64,000 bases of DNA from Planktothrix serta PCC 8927 (lineage in GTDB: Bacteria; Cyanobacteriota; Cyanobacteriia; Cyanobacteriales; Microcoleaceae): the NCBI RefSeq assembly GCF_900010725.2, contig NZ_LR734855.1, positions 126,789 through 190,788 of the forward strand. Reading direction: 5' to 3'. This document shows, piece by piece, positions 15,405 through 23,308 of the stretch. The notes below the pieces were generated by a model. It searched no databases. It was not told where the DNA came from and saw nothing but the letters and a program-made list of their open reading frames with translations. The position numbers and the translations under genes are program-made. Numbering within the stretch: position 1 is the stretch's first letter; each line of letters begins with the position of its first letter.

Positions 15405-15563
15405 TAGCTTGATTCTCTGGTACACTTTAACGAGAGGATTAAGACAATGATCGGCTAAATTTGGGCTAAGTTTTTGTTCAAGTCCCACGATTTCTGACCC
15501 GACTTTGAAATCGTTCCCAGCGTTCTGCTTTTCCTCCTGTTCCCCTGTCCCCCAGCCTGCTTT

Positions 15564-16229
15564 ATGCGTCTTCCTTTTACTGCATTTTCAACTTCTCGGC
15601 GTTCTTTGCAACATATTGCTGAAGTGATTGAAACGGCGACAACGGAATATTTAGCTCAATGTTTAGAACCGGAGGACTTAAGTTTCCCGGTGATGCCTGC
15701 CTTTGGCAGTTGGGTGAAAGCAATGGATGAGGAGTCGGGAAATAAAGTTTATGGAGTCGTTTATCATGCCACAACTAGCCCGATTGATTCCGTACATCGA
15801 GCCAGGGCGCTAGGATTAAGTTTAGAAGAATTGCGAGAACAACAACCGCAAATTTTTGCGATGTTAAAAACGGAATTTCGGGTGGCAATTGTAGGGTTTG
15901 AATTAGCGAGTGAGGGCAATGGTTCTCAACCGCAACGGGGGAAAATTTATCAATATATTCCGCCACGTCCTCCTCAAATTCATCAAGCAGTTTATGAATG
16001 TCAACCCGAAGAAATTGTAGATTTTAGTCAGGAATTAGATTTTTTAAGAACACTATTAGATGTAAGTCATGCCCCGGTTGATGCTTTAGTGGCGGCGGCT
16101 ATTCGAGAAATTTATAAACTCAGAACCTTAGATCGAGCGTGGTTAATTGAAGCCGGACGAACGGTGAGCATTTTATTAAAAGATGATTATGATCGCTTGC
16201 GGGTTATTCTCAAACAAATTCATCCTTGA
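15564..16229 (+). CDS. HAS-barrel domain protein, cyanobacterial conserved
   Basis: 221 residues. Residues 1-130 look like a HAS-barrel: a small beta-barrel often found on HerA/FtsK-like ATPases and ATP synthases (FPVMPAFGSWVKAMDEESG...YGVVYHATTSP). A helical C-terminal region follows with no recognised motif. There is no ATPase domain, so it is probably a stand-alone accessory protein; function unknown. The gene is preceded by a pyrimidine-rich leader and is divergent from pfkA. The domain call is moderate and made by eye. Confidence 0.7.
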   Translation: MRLPFTAFSTSRRSLQHIAEVIETATTEYLAQCLEPEDLSFPVMPAFGSWVKAMDEESGNKVYGVVYHATTSPIDSVHRARALGLSLEELREQQPQIFAMLKTEFRVAIVGFELASEGNGSQPQRGKIYQYIPPRPPQIHQAVYECQPEEIVDFSQELDFLRTLLDVSHAPVDALVAAAIREIYKLRTLDRAWLIEAGRTVSILLKDDYDRLRVILKQIHP

Positions 16230-16305
16230 TTATGGGGGACTTAAATTGATCCAGCTTCTGTCACTTTCCGAATTAAGCAAGTAGTCAATAAACTAATTTA
16301 TCTCA

Positions 16306-17193
16306 ATGTCATCATCCATAGGTTTTATTTTACTAACTCACAGAAACCCAGAGCAAATTCACAGGCTAATAGATCATTTAAACAAAATGTTCAATTATCC
16401 AACCATTGTCTGCCATCATGATTTTTCTAAATGTGATTTGTCTGTGGATAAATTACCCCAAAATATCTCCTTTGTCCGTCCTCATATAGAAACCTCCTGG
16501 GGTGATTTCTCCATAGTAGAAGCTACCATACAAGCGATTAAATTGATGTATGAGTCTGCCAATTCTCCCGATTGGTTTATATTGCTGAGTGGGTCAGATT
16601 ATCCGATTAAAACTGCAAAAGAAATATTAAGTGATTTAACTTCAAGTCAATATGATGCTCACATACACCATGAAGAAATTATATATAAAGTTTATAAACA
16701 AAATGTAAAAATGAGTCTAATCTGGCAACTATTAGCTTATCAGCGATACTGTAGTTATGAATTATTTTCAATTCCTTTTTTAAATCCGCTCAAAATTCGT
16801 TTAGAACATCCATTATTAACTAAACCCTTTCTTCCCTTTTCCGAAAAACTTCGCTGTTTTGCTGGAAGTCAATGGTTTTCTGCTAATCAACGAGCAGCAG
16901 ATTATATTATTAAGTTCCACCATCAAAAAAATGCTTTAACATCACACTATCGTCGTCGAATGTTTACCGATGAATCCTATTTTCAAACGATCCTGGCTAA
17001 TGCACCGCACCTAAAGTTAAAAAATGATGATTACCGCTATGTAGACTGGTCAACACAAGGCGCTCATCCCAAAACAATGGAGATGGAAGATTTGCCTAAT
17101 CTTCTCTCCTCATCATGCCATTTTGCCCGAAAATTTGATATAGATGTAGATAGTAATATTCTTGATCAACTTGACATTATTACCTTAGCATGA
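16306..17193 (+). CDS. GT14-like beta-1,6-N-acetylglucosaminyltransferase
   Basis: 295 residues of the core-2/I-branching enzyme type (GT14). Landmarks: the N-terminal IGFILLTHRNPEQIHRLI strand-helix, IETSWGDFSIVEATIQAI, WFILLSGSDYPIKT (the SGSDYP motif is the strongest family mark), and FAGSQWFSANQRAADYI. It would add a sugar branch to a polysaccharide or glycoconjugate. A second glycosyltransferase and a sugar-binding lipoprotein follow on the same strand, suggesting a small extracellular-glycan locus. Confidence 0.88.
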   Translation: MSSSIGFILLTHRNPEQIHRLIDHLNKMFNYPTIVCHHDFSKCDLSVDKLPQNISFVRPHIETSWGDFSIVEATIQAIKLMYESANSPDWFILLSGSDYPIKTAKEILSDLTSSQYDAHIHHEEIIYKVYKQNVKMSLIWQLLAYQRYCSYELFSIPFLNPLKIRLEHPLLTKPFLPFSEKLRCFAGSQWFSANQRAADYIIKFHHQKNALTSHYRRRMFTDESYFQTILANAPHLKLKNDDYRYVDWSTQGAHPKTMEMEDLPNLLSSSCHFARKFDIDVDSNILDQLDIITLA

Positions 17194-17324
17194 TAACTTC
17201 AGTTTTGGTTGCGGATTTGTCGCAGTTGATGTTTAAAAATCTGAAAAAGACGCATATCATCCAGATTATCCTGTCCCTACCTGTATCGTAGCCCAAAAAT
17301 AAAATTCACCCGCTATAAATTGCC

Positions 17325-17981
17325 ATGAGTCCGATTAATTTTGATATCCAACCCGAAGTTAGCATCATTTTATGTACATACAATCGAGCCCAATATTTAA
17401 GTCAATGTATTGATAGTGTTATTAATCAAACTTTTAAAAATTGGGAATTGTTAGTTGTTGATGATGGCAGCAATGATCAGACTTTTGAAATCGTCAATTC
17501 CTATTTACAAACAACTCAAAATATCCGTTATTTGAAACATAAAAATCGCAAGTTAGCCTACTCTAAAAATGTAGGTATCCAAGCTTCCTTTAGCTCCTAT
17601 ATTACATTTTTAGATAGTGATGATACCTATGCTCCTAATCATATAGAATCGCGTCTTAACTATCTAAAATCTTATCCTGAAATTGATTTACTACAAGGCG
17701 GATTCTTTTCGGAGGAAGATATTATAGTGGCTGATTATTATAAACCTGGGAAAACCATTAATTTAAAAGAATGTGTTTTAGGCCCTACATTTTTTGGTAA
17801 ACGTCAAGTATTTTTTGAATTAAAAGGATTTGATAATATCGCTTATGGTGAAGATACAGATTTTTGGCAACGAGCAGAAAAAATATTCAAAACTCACAAC
17901 ATTACCAACCCAGAAACCTATATTTACACAAGAGCAGAAACAAGTATTACTAAGAGTGTTTTAGAAAAAATTTCTTTCTGA
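17325..17981 (+). CDS. GT2-family glycosyltransferase
   Basis: 218 residues of a GT-A fold enzyme: VSIILCTYNRAQYLSQCIDSV at the start, LLVVDDGSNDQT (nucleotide-sugar site), and the metal-binding FLDSDDTY (DxD) near residue 100. The C-terminal EDTDFWQRA supplies the ED acceptor-side motif. At 218 residues it is short but has the full catalytic core. Acceptor unknown. It follows the GT14-like gene by 131 bp and ends 15 bp before the next gene. Confidence 0.92.
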   Translation: MSPINFDIQPEVSIILCTYNRAQYLSQCIDSVINQTFKNWELLVVDDGSNDQTFEIVNSYLQTTQNIRYLKHKNRKLAYSKNVGIQASFSSYITFLDSDDTYAPNHIESRLNYLKSYPEIDLLQGGFFSEEDIIVADYYKPGKTINLKECVLGPTFFGKRQVFFELKGFDNIAYGEDTDFWQRAEKIFKTHNITNPETYIYTRAETSITKSVLEKISF

Positions 17982-17996
17982 GATTAGGTAATTGGT

Positions 17997-19286
17997 ATGA
18001 AAGTTAATATTTTTTTCTCCCAGATTAGAAGCCCTTTTTACCTGATTGTCAGAATTTTCCTCAGTTTATCTCTAGTATTTCTATCGGGTTGTCAGACTAC
18101 ATTACCCCAGGATAATAATGTCATTCATCTGACACTATGGCAATCAATTAATCCTCCAGTAAACCGTGATGTTTTTGAAAGATTGGTGGAAAAATTTAAT
18201 CAAAAACAGAGTAATATTCAAGTAGAGTCTATTTATGCAGAAGGATTACCGAAAGTATTAACGGCCGTTGTTGGTAATGCCTCGCCAGATATTCTCTCAT
18301 TTTATCCTCAACTTACGGGTCAATTTGTAGAACTAGGTGCCATTGTTCCCCTAGAAGAATGGTTTGACCAATTACCCGGAAAATCTGAAATTATTCCTAA
18401 CACATTGGAGGAATTAAAATTAGAGGGTCATTTGTGGTCAATTCCCCTTTCTACAAGTAATCTGGCTATTTTTTATCGTCCCACACTTTTTGAAGCTGCG
18501 GGAATAAAAGAAACCCCGAAAACTTGGGAAGAATTACGCCAAGTTGCTAAAAAATTGACTATAGATAAAAATGGCGATCAACTCCCCGAACAACATGGAA
18601 TATTACTGCCTTTAGGTAAGGGAGAATGGACTGTTTTTAGTTGGTTTCCGTTTTTATTAAGTGCGGGGGGTGAAATAGTAACCAATGGCTATCCCAATTT
18701 AACAAATCCTGGAGCGATTACTGCTTTAAAATTCTGGGAAGACTTAATAAAAGAGGGTTCAGCCATTCTTTCTAGTCCAGAACGGGGTTATGAGGAGGAT
18801 AATTTTCTGGCTGGTCGTGTGGCAATGCAAATCACTGGCCCTTGGACTTATATTACTAAATCTAATGTTGATTATCAAATCTTTCCTATCCCTGCTAATG
18901 TTGAGAAAGCTACGGTGATTGGGGGTGGAAATCTTTATGTCATGAAGACGAAGCCAGAAAGAGAGCAGGCAGCACTGAAGTTTTTAGAATTTGTGATCAG
19001 TGAAGAATTTCAAACAGAATGGGCGATAGGGACTGGTTTTTTACCCGTTAATCTTAATTCTGTTAAAAGTCAGGCTTATCAACAATTTCTCAACTCAAAA
19101 CCTTGGTTAAAAGTGTTTGTAAACCAAATGTCTGTGGCTCGCGCTCGACCTATTATTGCGGGATATAATCGTTTATCTGATAGTTTAGGTCGAGCCATTG
19201 AGTCCACATTACTCGGTCAATCTTCTGCTGAATCAGCACTTAAACAAGCTCAAGCCCGTTTAGAACTGATTTGGAATAGGAATTAA
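17997..19286 (+). CDS. Extracellular solute-binding lipoprotein (family 1, sugar type)
   Basis: 429 residues. A signal peptide ends in the lipobox LSGC (Cys about residue 32), so the protein is a membrane-anchored lipoprotein. The mature part is a type-1 ABC solute-binding fold: LTLWQSINPPVNRDVFERLV, FYRPTLFEAAGIKETPKTWEEL and VAMQITGPW are typical of the maltose/glycerol-3-phosphate binding group. It would deliver a sugar or oligosaccharide to an ABC importer, but no permease or ATPase gene is adjacent. It is downstream of two glycosyltransferases; whether they act together is speculative. Confidence 0.92.
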   Translation: MKVNIFFSQIRSPFYLIVRIFLSLSLVFLSGCQTTLPQDNNVIHLTLWQSINPPVNRDVFERLVEKFNQKQSNIQVESIYAEGLPKVLTAVVGNASPDILSFYPQLTGQFVELGAIVPLEEWFDQLPGKSEIIPNTLEELKLEGHLWSIPLSTSNLAIFYRPTLFEAAGIKETPKTWEELRQVAKKLTIDKNGDQLPEQHGILLPLGKGEWTVFSWFPFLLSAGGEIVTNGYPNLTNPGAITALKFWEDLIKEGSAILSSPERGYEEDNFLAGRVAMQITGPWTYITKSNVDYQIFPIPANVEKATVIGGGNLYVMKTKPEREQAALKFLEFVISEEFQTEWAIGTGFLPVNLNSVKSQAYQQFLNSKPWLKVFVNQMSVARARPIIAGYNRLSDSLGRAIESTLLGQSSAESALKQAQARLELIWNRN

Positions 19287-19290
19287 TTAG

Positions 19291-19992
19291 TTACAAATTC
19301 CCCGTTTTTTGTTTTAGCAAATAAAGCTTGGCTGCTTCTTCATAATAAGCAGTAGCCGCAGCAGATTCAGAGGCAATTAAGCGAGTAATAACTTCGTTTG
19401 GTTCGGGAACTTGTGGGTGATTGGCATGAACATAATCTAAAACATTATAGCGATACCAGGGGGCAACACTAGGATGATGGCGTAACTTTTCGCGCATACG
19501 ATCGCTAATCAGAAAGTTAGATGCAGTAAATAAGCTGTGCCAATAATCACGGGTGCGTAAATTAATATGTCCCTCTGTATATTGACCCGGAACGGCGGCG
19601 GAAAATATGACCACTGGTGCAACTTTAGTGAGCCAATTTATAATAGTAGGTGAACTTTCTGGCTGTAAGTGTTCGGCTACTTCTAAGGATATAGCGAGAT
19701 CAAATTGTTTGTCTTGGAAAAGGTTAGCGATCGCTGTAGGATCATTCAAGTTCAAAGGATAAAATTCTACTGATAATCCTGTAAAATCCGGTTGAGAATA
19801 ACCATCAACAGATGTTACCTGTACTCCTAGTTTTGCGAGTTCTCGACTGAGATGACCAGGGCCACAACCAAAATCTGCTACGGTTTTGGGATGATAAATC
19901 TCCACAATATACAAAGCTAGAGTTTGGTAATCTGTGTCAAAAGCATCGCTCTGGAAATAATCTGAAGTGTAAATAATAGTCTCATCAGTCAT
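19291..19992 (-). CDS. SAM-dependent methyltransferase (class I)
   Basis: 233 residues with the SAM-binding motif VADFGCGPGHLSRELAKLG near residue 37, followed by VTSVDGYS (motif II) and LAISLEVAEHL (motif post-I/IV). Length and motifs fit small-molecule methyltransferases of the Methyltransf_11/23 type; the substrate cannot be told. It is convergent with the solute-binding gene (4 bp apart). Confidence 0.88.
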   Translation of the reverse strand: MTDETIIYTSDYFQSDAFDTDYQTLALYIVEIYHPKTVADFGCGPGHLSRELAKLGVQVTSVDGYSQPDFTGLSVEFYPLNLNDPTAIANLFQDKQFDLAISLEVAEHLQPESSPTIINWLTKVAPVVIFSAAVPGQYTEGHINLRTRDYWHSLFTASNFLISDRMREKLRHHPSVAPWYRYNVLDYVHANHPQVPEPNEVITRLIASESAAATAYYEEAAKLYLLKQKTGNL

Positions 19993-20117
19993 TTTCGTTT
20001 ATTCCACTTATGTACTCATAAGATAATATAAAAGTTGACCCCAACTGATTATCTTTCACTTGTTTGATTTAGAATACTCAAGACATGGTATAGTAGAAAG
20101 GTTGTCTAAAAATCACA

Positions 20118-20173
20118 CATCCAGGGATTCGGGTGTTTCTAGGGTTTCAACCCTTAGCGAATACGCCTGGATG
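20118..20173 (+). promoter_or_regulatory. Structured leader upstream of rpsB
   Basis: Three nested stems can be drawn: CATCCAGG (20118-20125) with CCTGGATG (20166-20173); ATTCG with CGAAT inside it; and AGGGT-TTCA-ACCCT at the tip. Lying about 30 bp ahead of the rpsB start, it is well placed for autogenous control by ribosomal protein S2, as known for rpsB leaders in other bacteria. The pairing is seen; the regulatory role is inferred. Confidence 0.6.
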
Positions 20174-20204
20174 GAGGATTAACCCGAATTAGGAGTTATG
20201 ACGA

Positions 20205-21002
20205 ATGGCCGTTATTAGTTTGGCAGAAATGTTAGAGTCTGGAGTTCATTTTGGACACCAGACCCGTCGTTGGAACCCGAAAATGTCTCCTTATATCTAC
20301 ACGGAGCGTAACGGGGTTCATATTATCGATTTAGTTCAAACCGCAGAACTGATGGAAGATGCCTATGATTATGTCAGAGGCGCTTCTGAACAAGGGAAAA
20401 AGTTTTTATTTGTGGGAACTAAACGCCAAGCCGCCGGAATTATCGCCCAAGAAGCGGCGCGCTGTGGGGGATATTATGTCAATCAACGCTGGTTGGGAGG
20501 AATGCTCACCAACTGGACAACGATTAAAACCCGGGTTGAACGTCTGAAAACTTTAGAAGACCGAGAATCTAGTGGTTATTTCGATTATCTTCCTAAAAAA
20601 GAAGCCTCCGTTTTACGTCGAGAATTGACGAAATTACGGAAATATTTAGGAGGAATTAAAGCGATGCGTCGTGTTCCTGATGTGGTAATTTTAGTTGACC
20701 AACGCCGGGAATATAACGCTGTGATGGAATGTCGCAAATTAGATATTCCCATTGTGTCTTTATTAGATACAAATTGTGATCCTGATTTAGCCGATATTCA
20801 TATTCCTGCTAATGATGATGCCATTCGTTCCATTAAGTTGATTGTCGGTAAATTAGCCGATGCAATTTATGAAGGGCGTCATGGTCAGTTAGATGCCGAA
20901 GTCGTTGAAGAAGATTATGAAGCTTACGAAGACGACTATGAAGAAGATGAAGAAGTTGAAGAAATCGAGGAATTAGATTCCGATAGCGACTCGGAAGAGT
21001 AA
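20205..21002 (+). CDS. rpsB: 30S ribosomal protein S2
   Basis: 265 residues with the conserved S2 start ([22 protein letters not shown]) and the [10 protein letters not shown] and [13 protein letters not shown] motifs. S2 joins the small subunit late and links S1 to the ribosome. The last 35 residues are a strongly acidic tail ([19 protein letters not shown]), seen in many cyanobacterial S2 proteins. tsf follows, the usual rpsB-tsf operon, and a folded leader precedes the gene. Confidence 0.98.
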   Translation: MAVISLAEMLESGVHFGHQTRRWNPKMSPYIYTERNGVHIIDLVQTAELMEDAYDYVRGASEQGKKFLFVGTKRQAAGIIAQEAARCGGYYVNQRWLGGMLTNWTTIKTRVERLKTLEDRESSGYFDYLPKKEASVLRRELTKLRKYLGGIKAMRRVPDVVILVDQRREYNAVMECRKLDIPIVSLLDTNCDPDLADIHIPANDDAIRSIKLIVGKLADAIYEGRHGQLDAEVVEEDYEAYEDDYEEDEEVEEIEELDSDSDSEE

Positions 21003-21013
21003 AACCGGGCTGA

Positions 21014-21063
21014 GGAGTCTTCTTTAGGGGCAGGTTTAAGGTTTATTCTCCTGCCCTGACTCC
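21014..21063 (+). terminator. Stem-loop between rpsB and tsf
   Basis: GGAGTC (21014-21019) pairs with GACTCC (21058-21063), and inside it GGGCAGG pairs with CCTGCCC around an AT-rich loop. No U-tract follows, so it may stabilise the rpsB message or attenuate tsf rather than terminate fully. Confidence 0.5.
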
Positions 21064-21185
21064 GGGGAAACAATCACGATCAATACAACGCTCAAGACGG
21101 AAGAAAGCTAGATTCATTTGTTATAATTTTTTTGACAGATGGGTCATGGCGGTAGGCAAACATCAACGAAACCACTGAGGACAAG

Positions 21186-21845
21186 ATGGCGGAAATCTCA
21201 GCAAAACTTGTTAAGGAACTGCGCGATAAAACAGGCGCGGGGATGATGGACTGTAAAAGAGCCCTGACAGAAAATGATGGCGATATCAACAAATCTATCG
21301 AATGGTTGCGCCAAAAAGGGATTAGTTCTGCGGACAAGAAAACGGCTCGCAGCGCCACCGAAGGCTTAGTGGGAAGTTATATTCACACAGGCGGACGGGT
21401 TGGGGTCATGGTGGAAGTCAACTGTGAAACTGACTTTGTGGCGCGTCGGGATGAATTTAAAGCCTTAGTTCAGAATATTGCGATGCAAATCGCAGCTTGT
21501 CCCAATGTGGAGTATATTTCTGTTGAGGATATTCCCGCAACAATTGCAGCCAAAGAAAAAGAAATTGAAATGAAGCGGGATGACTTAGGCAATAAACCCG
21601 ACAACATTAAAGAAAAAATTGTTCAAGGACGAATTGAAAAACGTCTGAAAGAGATGTCTTTAGTGGATCAACCTTACATCCGGGATCAAAATATTACGGT
21701 GGAAGAGTTGGTGAAACAAAGTATTTCTCTATTAGGGGAAAATATTAAAGTTCGTCGCTTTGCTCGATTTGTTCTGGGTGAAGGGTTAGAGAAAGAAGAA
21801 AAGAATTTTGCCGATGAAGTCGCTGAACAAATGGGCAAAGCCTAG
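21186..21845 (+). CDS. tsf: Elongation factor Ts
   Basis: 219 residues, the short EF-Ts of cyanobacteria and plastids. The N-terminal UBA-like domain ([20 protein letters not shown]) and the core motif [10 protein letters not shown] are intact. It exchanges GDP on EF-Tu in the cytoplasm. It sits 183 bp after rpsB with an intercistronic hairpin, and a strong hairpin follows. Confidence 0.98.
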   Translation: MAEISAKLVKELRDKTGAGMMDCKRALTENDGDINKSIEWLRQKGISSADKKTARSATEGLVGSYIHTGGRVGVMVEVNCETDFVARRDEFKALVQNIAMQIAACPNVEYISVEDIPATIAAKEKEIEMKRDDLGNKPDNIKEKIVQGRIEKRLKEMSLVDQPYIRDQNITVEELVKQSISLLGENIKVRRFARFVLGEGLEKEEKNFADEVAEQMGKA

Positions 21846-21880
21846 GCTTACTTCTGAAGCCAAAGCTTAATTAACATAAG

Positions 21881-21917
21881 ACTCCGATCTGTTTAGATTG
21901 TAATCAAAGATCGGAGT
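21881..21917 (+). terminator. Terminator-like hairpin after tsf
   Basis: ACTCCGATCT (21881-21890) pairs perfectly with AGATCGGAGT (21908-21917), a 10-bp stem with a 17-base loop, followed by a T-rich stretch (TCATTCATTCTT). It is well placed to end the rpsB-tsf transcript. Confidence 0.7.
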
Positions 21918-21927
21918 TCATTCATTC

Positions 21928-21971
21928 TTAATTCGTAATTTGTAATTCGTAATTCGTAATTCCCAATTCGT
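21928..21971. repeat. TAATTCG short tandem repeats
   Basis: Four to five imperfect copies of TTCGTAAT/TTCCCAAT directly ahead of the next gene, another example of the short tandem repeats scattered in the window. Confidence 0.7.
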
Positions 21972-21973
21972 TT

Positions 21974-22849
21974 ATGGCTGGATCAATAAATCGAATTGAG
22001 CAGGATATCACTGCCTTAGAAGAAGCGATCGCTAAAATTGCTCAGGAGTTTTATCAAGCTTATGAAGTGTATTTGATGGCTCTGGGGCAAGGAGTACGTC
22101 AACAGTTGATTTTGGCGAGTTATCACCTTTGTACTCAAACCTATCCTGAAGCCTTTTTAGAATTATCTGTTTCAGAACGACAAAGATTACAAAAAGGACT
22201 GAGAAATTTAGCCCAACAAATGCAAATGGCTTTGTGTCAGTCTCTCCAAATTCCGGCAGCTTTTGAAGTTCAAGATTTAGAGGATTTAGAGGATGAGGAT
22301 GAGGATTTAGAGGATTTAGAGATAGATGAATCTCCCTCAGAAGATGGGGAAGAAGAACCAGAAGCCGACACCGCCTTAGAGGTTTCTCCTGTTCTCAAAC
22401 CGTTGACGCCTGGGCGTTTATTGGCTTGGCAAGAAAGGATTGAAACCGGAATTATTAAAATGTTGAAACTGCTATCCAAGGATGCCAATTTGTTGTTACA
22501 ACGGTTTGGGATGTTACCGAAGAAATTACCAGAAGCGATTCTGGAAGTGGCATCTAAGGCGGAAGCTTCTAGTGAGGGGGTGGCAGGGCCTCCGAATTTG
22601 CTCCAGATTATGATTGAGACGGAGGATGATGAGGATTCCCAAATGTCAATGGTGACGCGCTTAACGACTATTCATTTGCGGTTGGGAGAAATTGAGTTTG
22701 CGGATGCGAATGTGATGGCCCGACGTCATCAACTCCGGCATTTATCAGGACAGTTGAGTAGTATTCGTCGGGAATATCAAAAAAAGTTACGCGAGAGGGC
22801 TATTGTTCAGGCAGAATCAGCTTGGAGAGCGAGTTGGTATGAGGATTAA
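21974..22849 (+). CDS. Conserved hypothetical protein with acidic linker
   Basis: 291 residues, not recognised as a named family. Residues 1-100 are predicted helical (IEQDITALEEAIAKIAQEFYQAYEVYL). Residues about 100-132 are a low-complexity acidic linker made of repeated D-L-E units (the DNA repeats GATTTAGAG). The C-terminal part is again helical and ends in Arg-rich segments (RRHQLRHLSGQLSSIRREYQKKL) that could bind nucleic acid or a partner. No signal peptide or membrane segment. It starts right after the tandem repeats and stands alone between tsf and recG. Confidence 0.75.
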   Translation: MAGSINRIEQDITALEEAIAKIAQEFYQAYEVYLMALGQGVRQQLILASYHLCTQTYPEAFLELSVSERQRLQKGLRNLAQQMQMALCQSLQIPAAFEVQDLEDLEDEDEDLEDLEIDESPSEDGEEEPEADTALEVSPVLKPLTPGRLLAWQERIETGIIKMLKLLSKDANLLLQRFGMLPKKLPEAILEVASKAEASSEGVAGPPNLLQIMIETEDDEDSQMSMVTRLTTIHLRLGEIEFADANVMARRHQLRHLSGQLSSIRREYQKKLRERAIVQAESAWRASWYED

Positions 22850-23308
22850 GAATGGCTGCAATACTTATAAATTAAGGGTTTGAGATTTAATTGACTAAAA
22901 AATCAAGTGCAAACCTATGTTCCCCCCAGTAGCATTTGCTAAAATTATAGCACCCGGAATTGAGCCGTGTCAACCCTCTTTAAAATTCGGCTAAATTTTC
23001 CCCAAAAAACCGAGAAGCGTAAAGGAGAGAAAAGTCTGTAAGGGTTGAAGATAAGGGGTTATGGTAGTTAATTGTTTAAAAAATCAAGTGCGACTCTATA
23101 AATAGACTTACTGCATTTGCTAAAATTCTAGCAAATGGGATTTAATATTGTCAACCCCCTCTACAATTTGCTGGAATTCTTGTTAGAAAAAGTAATGAGT
23201 AGAGAGGTTAAATAAAAGCAAAGGGAATGTCTATTTACTCAAAATACGATATATTATAATAGGCTTGGGTGAGTCACAAAGATAGGGTACTAGGATACAG
23301 AGATTACG
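22850..23308. other. 459-bp spacer upstream of recG with a duplicated motif
   Basis: No gene is seen. It contains two diverged direct copies, about 180 bp apart, of a roughly 100-bp stretch with the common core AAAAAATCAAGTGC...GCATTTGCTAAAATT...TAGCA...GTCAACCC. Presumably the recG promoter is also here. Confidence 0.65.
22891..23178. repeat. Pair of diverged direct repeats with inverted-repeat core
   Basis: Copy 1 spans about 22891-22995 and copy 2 about 23071-23178. Both contain AAAAAATCAAGTGC, then GCATTTGCTAAAATT(A/C)TAGCA, then TGTCAACCC. In copy 2 the core TTTGCTA-AAATTC-TAGCAAA is a perfect 7-bp inverted repeat. The conserved core and spacing suggest a regulatory or element-derived sequence of unknown role. 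Confidence 0.65.

Larger units (their letters stand above)
15092..15563. other. 472-bp spacer with a repeat element
   Basis: Region between the divergent pfkA and HAS-barrel genes. It holds a 122-bp element with IS630-like ends (15283-15404), itself carrying a TTCCCTG heptamer array, and sequence that presumably includes both promoters. No open frame of note. Confidence 0.6.

Noticed and set aside
22270..22488. Ser-rich minus-strand frame
   Set aside because: Antisense of the acidic D-L-E linker repeats of the plus-strand gene.
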